A stretch of 13,115 nt of DNA from the NCBI GenBank assembly GCA_937888775.1, contig CALAQT010000478.1, positions 1 to 13,115 of the forward strand. Reading direction: 5' to 3'. The notes under the pieces are model-generated. The model did no database searches, had not been told where the DNA came from, and worked only from the letters and a program-made list of their open reading frames with translations. This document shows positions 6,948 through 12,865 of the stretch, piece after piece. Position 1 is the stretch's first letter; each line of letters opens with the position of its first letter. The position numbers and the translations under genes are program-made. The DNA comes from an uncultured Actinomycetes bacterium. GTDB taxonomy: Bacteria; Actinomycetota; Thermoleophilia; Solirubrobacterales; Solirubrobacteraceae.

Positions 6948-7019
6948 GCGGCCTTCGAAGCTTCATAGACGGGGTGGATACTCGCCAACTGCTGAGGCGT
7001 CGCGCCCGGTACGGAGCCG

Positions 7020-7033
7020 AAAGGAGCTGGAGG
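7020..7033 (+). promoter_or_regulatory. Strong, doubled ribosome binding site
   Basis: AAAGGAG (7020-7026) and GGAGG (7029-7033) stand 11 and 4 bases before the ATG at 7038. This is the best Shine-Dalgarno sequence in the window. Most neighbouring genes have none, so this message is set up for ordinary leadered, probably efficient translation. It also fixes the start codon. Confidence 0.75.
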
Positions 7034-7037
7034 TTGC

Positions 7038-7472
7038 ATGTACCGATTCAGTCGAGCGATCTACCGGGAGGTCGCCGCGGATATCGCGGAGGATCCGCAC
7101 GGCGCTTGTCCTCATGCCAACCACGAGCGGGTGCTGCGAGCCTGTGAGTCGGCCGTCGAGCGCCTAGCCACCGACCGTCACTACTTCGCCCGCCCGTCGC
7201 GCACGCTGTTCTGCGACATCCGGGCGTACTTCCCGATGGTCGCCCAGCCGCGCGTGTTGCGGGTGATCGAGCGCTATCTGGGATGCGCCGACGAGTTCCT
7301 TCGCAGCCAGCCACACAACGGCTACGACGTTTACGGCAACCTGCTCCAGTGCCGCGCGAGCACCCGCAAGGGCACGCCGTGCCAGCGGATGCCCCTGCCC
7401 CGCAACGGCTACTGCCCCTCACACCAGCACCTGACCGAGACCGAAGAGGTCGAGCCGGCGCTGGCGGCCTAG
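7038..7472 (+). CDS. Small Cys/His-rich protein of unknown function with a C-terminal putative zinc knuckle
   Basis: I do not recognise a function. The 144-residue product has a mostly helical-looking N-terminal part (1-95) and a C-terminal block with C105-x9-C115-x10-C126-x2-H129 (CRASTRKGTPC...GYCPSH). That block resembles the short Cys/His zinc-binding repeats of the DUF5763 type and could bind one zinc ion. Other Cys/His residues are at C24, H26, H29, C36, C59 and C83. CPHANHERV (24-32) and RHYFARPSRTLFCD (47-60) are candidate conserved segments. It ends in an acidic tail (TETEEVEP). There is no signal peptide or membrane helix. The gene has its own AT-rich upstream region and a strong ribosome binding site, 164 bases after nadB, so it is probably transcribed by itself. 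A DNA/RNA-binding or regulatory role is a guess from the knuckle only. Confidence 0.8.
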   Translation: MYRFSRAIYREVAADIAEDPHGACPHANHERVLRACESAVERLATDRHYFARPSRTLFCDIRAYFPMVAQPRVLRVIERYLGCADEFLRSQPHNGYDVYGNLLQCRASTRKGTPCQRMPLPRNGYCPSHQHLTETEEVEPALAA

Positions 7473-7504
7473 ACCGAGCGAGGCCGAGACCGAAGAGGTC
7501 GAGC
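7435..7504. repeat. 21-bp exact direct repeat across the 3' end of the small gene
   Basis: The same 21 bases, beginning CCGAGACCGAAGAGG, occur at 7435-7455 (inside the last codons of the small gene) and at 7484-7504 (after its stop), 49 bases apart. Each copy contains GACC-GAAGA-GGTC, a short hairpin. Between them GGCCT (7466-7470) and AGGCC (7481-7485) flank the stop codon as a further weak stem. The sequences diverge immediately outside the 21 bases. It may be a partial duplication of the gene's acidic tail. Confidence 0.7.
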
Positions 7505-7543
7505 GCAGACCGTCCCGCACCTCAGGGCGGCAGGCGCGGGGCA

Positions 7544-7577
7544 GACGTTGAGCCGCGACGACCGCTAACGTCGGCCC
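7544..7577 (+). promoter_or_regulatory. Candidate leaderless promoter and dyad before hyuA
   Basis: TAACGT (7566-7571) fits the TANNNT -10 pattern and ends 6 bases before the hyuA ATG, the spacing expected if the transcript starts at the ATG itself. There is no Shine-Dalgarno, which agrees. GACGTT (7544-7549) and AACGTC (7567-7572) form an inverted repeat with a 17-base spacer whose right arm overlaps the -10 box, so a repressor could act here. Inference from pattern only. Confidence 0.4.
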
Positions 7578-9617
7578 ATGCTGCTTGGTGTCGACGTGGG
7601 CGGGACGTTCACCGACGCCGTGCTGGCCGTCGACGGCCGGCTGATCACTGCCAAGGCGCCAACCACCCCATCGGATCAATCCGAGGGCGTAATGGCCGCG
7701 ATCGAGGCCGCGCTGCAGCGCGCGGGGCGCGGCGCGCAGGAGATCGAGCGCTTCTCGCACGGCATGACCGTCGCGACCAACGCGCTGCTGGAGGGCCACG
7801 GGGCGCGCACCGCGTTCGTGGCGACAGAGGGGTTCACCGATCTGATCGCGCTCGGTCGCCAGAACCGCCCCGAGCTCTACCGACTGTGTGTCTCGCGCCC
7901 CGCCCCGCTGACCGAGCCCGAATTGAGATTCGGCGCGCCCGAGCGGATGACCCCCGACGGTCCGCTGCGCGAGCTGAGCGCCGATGATGCGGCCCGGCTC
8001 GCCGGCGAGCTGGCCGCGCTCAAGCCCGAGGCGGTTGCCGTGGCGCTGCTGCATTCCTATCGCCATCCCGCCCACGAACGCGCGCTGGCGCAAGCGATCG
8101 CGGCCGAGCTGCCCGGCGTCCACATCTCGCTCTCCCACGAGGTGGTTGGCACCTTCCGCGAATTCGAGCGCGCCAGCACGACCGAGGTCGATGCGTCGCT
8201 CTCGCCGCTGCTGGCCGGCTACCTGCGCCGGCTGGTGGAGCGCTGTGAGCAGGCGCAGCTCGTCGAGCCCTCGATCATGCAGTCCAACGGCGGCCTGATC
8301 GATCTGGCGGCGGCGGCCGGACACGCCGCCTGGACCGTGCTCTCCGGCCCGGCGGGCGGCGCCGCCGGAGCCGCGTTCATCGCCCGCGACGCCGGCACCC
8401 CGGACGCGCTGTGCTTCGATATGGGCGGCACTTCGTGTGACGTGTGCGTGATCGACGATGGCTGCGCCCAGGAGCAGAGCGCAGGCACGGTCGCCGGACG
8501 CCCGCTGGCGCTGCCGATGGTCGCCGTGCACACGGTCGGCGCCGGTGGTGGCTCGATCGCCTGGCGCGACCCAGGCGGCGCGCTGCGCGTGGGACCCCAC
8601 TCGGCGGGCGCCGACCCCGGGCCGGCATGCTACGGGCTGGGCGGGACCAAGGCGACGGTCACCGACGCCAATCTGCTGCTTGGCTACCTCGACGACGAGG
8701 CTCCGCTGGCCGGTGGGGTGCAGCTCGACCGGCGCGCCTCCCGGCGCGCGATCGAGACACTGGCCCGCGAGCTGAAGCTTGAGCCGCTGGCCTGCGCCGA
8801 GGGGATCATCCGGGTCGCCAATGCCGAGATGATCCGCGCGCTGCGGGTTGTGACCGTGCAGCGCGGGATCGACCCGCGCCGCTACGCGCTGCTGGCCTTC
8901 GGAGGAGCCGGACCGCTGCACGCCGCCCAGATAGCCGTGGAGCTGGGGATCACCGAGATCATCTGCCCGCGCGCCTCCGGCGTGCTGGCGGCGCTCGGCC
9001 TGGTCGTCTCCCCGCGCCGGCGTGACGTCCAGCGCAGCGTCTTTCTCAGCGGCGATCAGCTGACCGCCGATGCGATCGCTGAGCTGGTCGCGCAGTTCGG
9101 CGACCAGGCGCGCTCCGCGCTGGGGGAGTCAGACTCCGAGCTCAGGGCCACCTATGAGCTGCGCTACCGCGGGCAGGCCTTCGAGCTGGCGGTCGGCGGA
9201 TCGCTGACGCCTGACCCCGAGCAGCTGCGCGAGGCCTTTGAGTCGCTGCACTGCGAGCGCTACGGCTACCGCGACTCCGAGCAGCGGTTGGAGCTGGTCA
9301 CGATCCGGGTGTCGGCCTCGTTGCCCGGCGCTGACGTCTCGCTCGACGGGATGCACGATCAAGGCGAGTTGGAACGAGGGCGGCGCGCGGCAACTCTAGG
9401 CGGGGTCGAGATCGAGTTTGAGGTGCTGCGCGGCTCGCCCCCGCCCGCAACCAAGATCCAGGGGCCGGCGGTGGTCGAGCTCCCGGAGTCGACGCTGCTG
9501 GTGCCGCCGGGCTGGTCGGGCCAGGTCGACGACAGCGGCACGATCCGGTTGAATCGGCTGGCGCCGATTCAATTGGAGAATCGCCCAGGGGGCGATTCTC
9601 CGGGGGCGATCGGATGA
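7578..9617 (+). CDS. hyuA: Hydantoinase/oxoprolinase family protein, subunit A (HyuA-type)
   Basis: This is the ATP-binding subunit of an ATP-dependent amidohydrolase or carboxylase family: N-methylhydantoinase, 5-oxoprolinase, caprolactamase and acetone carboxylase. The 679 residues show the actin-like nucleotide-binding opening VDVGGTFTD (5-13) and HGMTVATNALLEG (61-73) in the N-terminal domain. Next come SGPAGGAAGA near 256-265, FDMGGTSCDV (280-289) and GAGGGSIAW (321-329). SAGADPGPACYG, AFGGAGPLHAA (440-450) and GVLAALGL (468-475) follow. The family C-terminal domain runs to about 655. The last 20 or so codons are unusual: they consist of two stem-loops and encode a tail (PIQLENRPGGDSPGAIG) with no obvious family counterpart. 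The stop overlaps the hyuB start. No third (gamma) subunit gene follows, so acetone carboxylase is unlikely. Cytosolic; substrate undetermined. Confidence 0.93.
   Translation: MLLGVDVGGTFTDAVLAVDGRLITAKAPTTPSDQSEGVMAAIEAALQRAGRGAQEIERFSHGMTVATNALLEGHGARTAFVATEGFTDLIALGRQNRPELYRLCVSRPAPLTEPELRFGAPERMTPDGPLRELSADDAARLAGELAALKPEAVAVALLHSYRHPAHERALAQAIAAELPGVHISLSHEVVGTFREFERASTTEVDASLSPLLAGYLRRLVERCEQAQLVEPSIMQSNGGLIDLAAAAGHAAWTVLSGPAGGAAGAAFIARDAGTPDALCFDMGGTSCDVCVIDDGCAQEQSAGTVAGRPLALPMVAVHTVGAGGGSIAWRDPGGALRVGPHSAGADPGPACYGLGGTKATVTDANLLLGYLDDEAPLAGGVQLDRRASRRAIETLARELKLEPLACAEGIIRVANAEMIRALRVVTVQRGIDPRRYALLAFGGAGPLHAAQIAVELGITEIICPRASGVLAALGLVVSPRRRDVQRSVFLSGDQLTADAIAELVAQFGDQARSALGESDSELRATYELRYRGQAFELAVGGSLTPDPEQLREAFESLHCERYGYRDSEQRLELVTIRVSASLPGADVSLDGMHDQGELERGRRAATLGGVEIEFEVLRGSPPPATKIQGPAVVELPESTLLVPPGWSGQVDDSGTIRLNRLAPIQLENRPGGDSPGAIG
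9545..9601 (+). repeat. Two tandem related stem-loops at the hyuA-hyuB junction (REP-like)
   Basis: Stem-loop 1: TTGAATCGGC (9549-9558), loop TGGC, GCCGATTCAA (9563-9572). It extends with G-U pairs to 14 bp (9545-9576). Stem-loop 2: GGAGAATCGCCC (9575-9586), loop AGG, GGGCGATTCTCC (9590-9601), 12 perfect pairs. The two share the core GAATCG-C ... G-CGATTC and are spaced 28 bases apart; a further half-copy (GGGGGCGAT) follows at 9602-9610. They lie in the last codons of hyuA, 13 bases before the hyuB ATG. They look like a REP/BIME-type doublet, or an mRNA structure that sets hyuB translation. Confidence 0.8.
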
Positions 9618-11137
9618 TCGATCCGGTTGAACTCCAGGTGCTGACCGGCGCCCTGCACGCGATCTGCGAGGAGATGGGGGCGGTGCTGATTCGCTCGGCG
9701 CACTCGGCCAACATCAAGGAGCGCCGCGACGCCTCGACGGCGCTGTTCACGCCGCGCGGCGAGATGGTGATGCAGGCCGAGCATATCCCCGTGCACCTCG
9801 GCGCGATGCCGGCCGCGGTGGCGGCGGTGCTCGACCGGGAGCATGCGCCGGAGCGCTCCTGGATCCTCAATGACCCCTACCGCGGCGGCACCCATCTCCC
9901 CGACATCACCGTGATAACGCCCGTGTTCGCCGGCGATCGGCTGATCGCGTTCGCCGCCAACCGCGCTCACCACGCCGACGTCGGCGGCCCGACGCCCGGC
10001 TCCATGCCCGCCGACAGCCACACGCTGAGCGACGAAGGCGTGGTGATCGAGCCGCGGGTGCTCAACGACGACACGATCGCCGAGCTCAGCCGGCAGATGC
10101 GCCGCCCCGACCAGCGCCGCGCCGACCTGCGCGCGCAGCTCGCGGCGGGGCGGGTTGGCGCGCTGCGCCTGGCCGAGCTGCAGCAGCGCGTCGGGGCCAA
10201 CACCCTCCGGCAGGCCTACGAAGAGGTGCTCGACTACGCCGAGCGGCGCACCCGGGCGTGCTTGGAGGCGCTCGAAGACGGCGAGCGGACCGCCGCAGAC
10301 GTACTGGAAGCGCGCGAGGGTGACCTGCGGATCGCGCTGCGCGCGACCGTGCAGGGCGATCGGCTGACGCTCGACTTCACCGGTACCGACGACCAGCACG
10401 CCGGCAACCTGAACTGCCCGCTCGCGGTCACCCGCTCGGCCTGCTACTTCGCGATCCGGGTCCTGACCGACCCTGACATCCCCGCCAACGCCGGCGCCTA
10501 CCGCCCGCTTGAGGTGATCGCGCCGGAGGGCTGCCTGCTCAACGCGCGCTCCCCCGCCGCCGTCGTCGGGGGTAACGTCGAGACCTCGTCGCGTGTGGCC
10601 GATGTGGTTCTGGGCGCCTTCGGGCGAGCCCTCGGCCAGGGGACGATGAACAACGTCACGCTCGGGAACGAGGATGTCGTCTACTACGAGACGATCGGCG
10701 GCGGGCAGGGAGCGTGCCCGGATGCCCCGGGGCCCAGCGGCGTCCACGTGGCGATGAGCAACACGCTCAACACGCCGATCGAGGCGCTCGAGCTCGAGTT
10801 CCCGCTGCGCATGATCGAGTACTCACTGCGGCGCGGGTCAGGCGGCCGCGGCCGATTCGACGGCGGCGACGGGGTTGTGCGCGAGCTTGAGGCGCTGGCG
10901 CCGCTGAGCTACTCGCTGCTGACCGAGCGCCGTCGCCACGCGCCCCCCGGGGCGGCGGGTGGCGAGGCGGGTAAACCCGGTCGCAACCTGCTCGACGGAG
11001 CCGAGCTTGAGCCCAAGGCGATGGGTGAGCTGGCCCCGGGTCAACGGTTGCGGATCGAGACGCCCGGGGGCGGCGGCCACGGGTCTCCGGGAAACGGTCG
11101 CGGCCGCACCGGTGGAGTCCGTTCCGGGTCGTCGTGA
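9614..11137 (+). CDS. hyuB: Hydantoinase/oxoprolinase family protein, subunit B (HyuB-type)
   Basis: This is the partner subunit of HyuA in the ATP-dependent hydantoinase/oxoprolinase family; the two form a cytosolic complex. The 507 residues contain the family landmarks: HIPVHLGAMP (57-66), NDPYRGGTHLPD (86-97) and the metal-site-like NRAHHADVGG (116-125). RRADLRAQLAA is near 168-178, LNCPLAVTRSACYF at 267-280 and GGNVETSSRVADVV at 320-333. GTMNNVTLG (344-352), YETIGGGQGA near 359-368 and NTLNTPIEALE at 384-394 close the list. Length is normal (510-580 is common). The C-terminal twenty residues are Gly/Arg/Ser-rich and look disordered. The ATG overlaps the hyuA stop as ATGA and lacks a Shine-Dalgarno, so translation should be coupled to hyuA. 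Substrate unknown; no transporter, racemase or carbamoylase gene is adjacent to suggest hydantoin use. Confidence 0.94.
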   Translation: MIDPVELQVLTGALHAICEEMGAVLIRSAHSANIKERRDASTALFTPRGEMVMQAEHIPVHLGAMPAAVAAVLDREHAPERSWILNDPYRGGTHLPDITVITPVFAGDRLIAFAANRAHHADVGGPTPGSMPADSHTLSDEGVVIEPRVLNDDTIAELSRQMRRPDQRRADLRAQLAAGRVGALRLAELQQRVGANTLRQAYEEVLDYAERRTRACLEALEDGERTAADVLEAREGDLRIALRATVQGDRLTLDFTGTDDQHAGNLNCPLAVTRSACYFAIRVLTDPDIPANAGAYRPLEVIAPEGCLLNARSPAAVVGGNVETSSRVADVVLGAFGRALGQGTMNNVTLGNEDVVYYETIGGGQGACPDAPGPSGVHVAMSNTLNTPIEALELEFPLRMIEYSLRRGSGGRGRFDGGDGVVRELEALAPLSYSLLTERRRHAPPGAAGGEAGKPGRNLLDGAELEPKAMGELAPGQRLRIETPGGGGHGSPGNGRGRTGGVRSGSS

Positions 11138-11157
11138 ACCGGCCCCACGCCGCGCTA

Positions 11158-11171
11158 GCAAGAGAGCTTGC
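11158..11171 (+). terminator. Weak hairpin after hyuB
   Basis: GCAAG (11158-11162) and CTTGC (11167-11171) pair around an AGAG loop, 20 bases after the hyuB stop. The sequence that follows is A-rich (GGCTAAAAATCCC) rather than T-rich. It is the only hairpin candidate I see for ending the hyuAB transcript before the next promoter. Confidence 0.25.
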
Positions 11172-11206
11172 GACTGGCTAAAAATCCCTTGAATAGCAGC
11201 AACATT

Positions 11207-11234
11207 TTGCGATTTCCGGCTTTTCAAATACAAT
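11207..11234 (+). promoter_or_regulatory. Sigma-70-like promoter for the DUF1802 gene
   Basis: TTGCGA (11207-11212) and TACAAT (11229-11234) are separated by 16 bases and resemble a housekeeping -35/-10 pair (TTGACA/TATAAT). They lie in an AT-rich stretch from about 11176 to 11240 (AAAAATCCCTTGAATAG, AACATTTTGCGATTT), clearly unlike the GC-rich genes around it. Transcription would start near 11241, giving a leader of about 78 bases to the ATG at 11319. Confidence 0.5.
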
Positions 11235-11318
11235 CGTGTTCTCCCGACGTTGCCGTTGCACTCCGCTGCGCACGCGGGATTGACCGTAAATCCTCTTCCG
11301 TCTGACTTCTATTTCGAT

Positions 11319-11948
11319 ATGCCGATTGCCTTTAAAGAATGGGCCGTGACCGTGCGGGCGCTCGCCGAGGGCGAGCAACTGCTGACCCTACGCAAGGGTG
11401 GTATCCGTGAGCCCGAAAAGCACTTCAAGCTCGATTACGAGCGGTTTTTCCTCTATCCCACGTTCGATCACCAGCGTTCCGACCTGGTGCGCGAATCCCA
11501 CCGGCCTGAGCTCGCGCGCGCCCTCGAAGAGGGCGTGTGGAGCGACGGAGAGCCGGATCCACGCGCTTTGGACCGCGGCGATGGACTGACCCAGCCTGAT
11601 CGGGTCCGGATCCGCGCCTGGGCCGAGGTGGCGGCGCACTACACCGTCACCGACCGTCGCGCCGTCGACGCGCTGTCGCCGTTCTACGTCTGGACGCCCG
11701 ATTACGCGGAGAAGCGACTCGCATGGAAACGGCGTCACCCGCTGCACGTGATCCTGCTGCGCACCTACAGGATCCCGCGCCCGGTGACCGTCAAGGTTCG
11801 TGACGAGTACGGTGGCTGCCGTTCGTGGCTGGAGCTGACGCGTGAGCTTCCGTTCGAGGGCACGCCGGTGCTCTCCGACGAGGAGTTCGAGCGCGCGTCG
11901 GAGGAGATCGCCGCGATCGCGTCAGACCGCCAGCCGGTACTGGTCTGA
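11319..11948 (+). CDS. DUF1802 family protein
   Basis: This is a 209-residue cytosolic protein of unknown function. The opening AFKEWAVTVRALAEGEQLLTLRKGGI (residues 4-29) and the following ERFFLYPTFDHQ at 41-52 are the hallmark of the DUF1802 family, whose members have no settled activity. SPFYVWTPDYAEKRLAWKRRHPLHVILLRTYRIP (about 120-153) forms the second conserved part, followed by a GGCRSWLEL segment and an acidic C-terminus. I chose the ATG at 11319 because the family homology begins there. An in-frame TTG at 11250 would add 23 residues (starting PLHSAAHAG) that look like leader sequence. Neither start has a Shine-Dalgarno. It has its own promoter region and is followed 38 bases later by the next gene. 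The first codons are unusually AT-rich. Confidence 0.85.
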   Translation: MPIAFKEWAVTVRALAEGEQLLTLRKGGIREPEKHFKLDYERFFLYPTFDHQRSDLVRESHRPELARALEEGVWSDGEPDPRALDRGDGLTQPDRVRIRAWAEVAAHYTVTDRRAVDALSPFYVWTPDYAEKRLAWKRRHPLHVILLRTYRIPRPVTVKVRDEYGGCRSWLELTRELPFEGTPVLSDEEFERASEEIAAIASDRQPVLV

Positions 11949-11955
11949 ACCATGC

Positions 11956-11972
11956 GGGCGCCGCCGGCGCCC
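11956..11972 (+). terminator. GC hairpin between the DUF1802 gene and the next gene
   Basis: GGGCGCC (11956-11962), loop GCC, GGCGCCC (11966-11972) gives 7 perfect GC-rich pairs, extendable with one bulge to GCGGGCGCC/GGCGCCCCGC. It begins 7 bases after the stop codon. TTACATAT follows, then the next ATG at 11987. It could be a terminator or attenuator with a new start just after it. The TTACAT stretch is only a poor -10 match. Confidence 0.45.
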
Positions 11973-11986
11973 CGCTTACATATCCG

Positions 11987-12739
11987 ATGCCGTGGGTCGA
12001 GTCGGTTTCGCCGTCGTTTCGTGCACGCCACGACTCGGCCGACGCCGATGACGCCCACCGCGTCCTGCACTCCCTCGAGCTGACGCGCGAGCGGCTTGAC
12101 GAGGTCTTCCCGCAAACAATCGGCGACCTGACCGTCGTGCTGCACCGCAGCGTGGCGTCGTTGGCGATGACCAACCCGCTGCTGCCGCTGATTTGGCTGA
12201 CCACCGCGCCTGCCGCTAGGCGCTACCTGGCCGGCTGGGCCGGCGAACGGGAGTTGCACGTGCTCGCCCCGGCGGTCCTGGCGGGCCATGCCTCCAACGT
12301 TCCGGGCTCGCGTGAGATGCTGACGCTGGCGCCCGCCGCGCTCTACACCAAGCGGGTGATTGCCGTCAATAACCCGGACTTGCGCCGCGCGCTGCCGCTG
12401 CGGGTGCGCCAGGAGTTGCGCTGGGCCTGGCTGCTGGAGGGTTCCGCGCGGTGGTTCTCGGGCCAGACCGAGCACGCGCGCCCAGCGATCGCCCGCCGCC
12501 TGCGTGAGGGCGGGCGCCCGAGCTTTCCGCCGGGGTTGCGTGACGCCACGCTGCTGGGCGGAACGGTGATCGACCTGCTGGCCCGCGAGGAGGGCGAGGC
12601 CGCGGCTGCCCGCTTTGCGCTCAGGCTTCATCCCCAGGGTGCTCGAGCCGCGCTGTCTGAGGCCTTTCACGGCCGGTCGCTGGCTCACACCGAAAGCGCG
12701 TGGCGCTCTCACCTGGCCCGGCTGGCCGGCTCGAGCTGA
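11987..12739 (+). CDS. Degenerate gluzincin-like (peptidase-MA-like) protein lacking HExxH
   Basis: The 250-residue cytosolic protein is not firmly recognised. Its plan resembles peptidase-MA-type gluzincins. There is an N-terminal segment ending in a predicted strand (FPQTIGDLTVVLHRS, 41-55), a helix pair, and then WLLEGSARWFSG at 148-159, which copies the W-x-x-EG-x-A-x(2-3) motif holding the third zinc ligand (E151). The HExxH helix that should come about 30 residues earlier is absent; the corresponding region reads APAALYTKRVIAVNNP (115-130). If the assignment is right, the enzyme cannot bind catalytic zinc in the usual way and would be a pseudo-enzyme. The C-terminal 90 residues are Ala/Arg-rich helices. 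No signal peptide. The ATG has no Shine-Dalgarno. Fold assignment is inference; that the ORF is coding is well supported by codon pattern and length. Confidence 0.7.
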   Translation: MPWVESVSPSFRARHDSADADDAHRVLHSLELTRERLDEVFPQTIGDLTVVLHRSVASLAMTNPLLPLIWLTTAPAARRYLAGWAGERELHVLAPAVLAGHASNVPGSREMLTLAPAALYTKRVIAVNNPDLRRALPLRVRQELRWAWLLEGSARWFSGQTEHARPAIARRLREGGRPSFPPGLRDATLLGGTVIDLLAREEGEAAAARFALRLHPQGARAALSEAFHGRSLAHTESAWRSHLARLAGSS

Positions 12740-12766
12740 CCGGCCCGCTCGATCGCCCGGTCAGTT
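12734..12766 (+). terminator. Stem-loop enclosing the stop codon of the gluzincin-like gene
   Basis: AGCTGACCGG (12734-12743) pairs with CCGGTCAGTT (12757-12766) through 10 pairs including one G-U, around a 13-base loop. The TGA stop (12737-12739) is in the 5' arm. Only TTCC follows, not a full T-run. It is the best terminator candidate for this plus-strand gene. Confidence 0.5.
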
Positions 12767-12840
12767 CCGGCTGAGGCTGGTGGATTTGTAGGAATCGTTC
12801 CGCTCTTATCCCCAGCCCAGTACCCACGACCTCCCCAGCC

Positions 12841-12856
12841 ACCGGGCCGGCCCGGT
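12841..12856 (-). terminator. 16-bp perfect palindrome after the DUF2007 gene
   Basis: ACCGGGCCGGCCCGGT is a perfect palindrome lying 10 bases beyond the stop of the minus-strand gene at 12866. As RNA it folds as a 6-bp stem with a CCGG loop. No T-run follows. Probably the 3' hairpin of that gene, in a convergent gap that also holds the plus-strand stem-loop at 12734-12766. Confidence 0.45.
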
Positions 12857-12865
12857 CCGACTACC

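Noticed and set aside
6874..7037. The gap after nadB considered as a riboswitch or small RNA
   Set aside because: I could not draw a stable conserved fold or match it to a riboswitch class I know. Only short dyads and the AT-rich segment are supported.
6311..7039. A minus-strand frame covering the nadB 3' end and the gap after it, raising the idea of an antisense gene
   Set aside because: Most of it is Arg/Ala/Pro shadow of nadB. Only the first 50 codons lie in the gap, and they show no motif or start signal.
7466..7504. Direct repeat considered as a CRISPR-like or attachment-site repeat
   Set aside because: Only two copies, no third unit, no regular spacer series, and no integrase or cas gene nearby.
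7419..8921. A 500-codon minus-strand open frame opposite hyuA
   Set aside because: Its composition (Gly, Arg, Gln, His-rich) is that of antisense GC-rich codons. hyuA on the other strand has every family motif.
9569..10747. A 392-codon minus-strand open frame opposite hyuB
   Set aside because: Antisense shadow of hyuB; no recognisable domain and no ribosome binding site of note.
12791..12801. GGAATCGTTCC considered as another member of the hyuA-hyuB hairpin family
   Set aside because: Only four-base arms around a TCG centre and no extended similarity to the GAATCGCC core.
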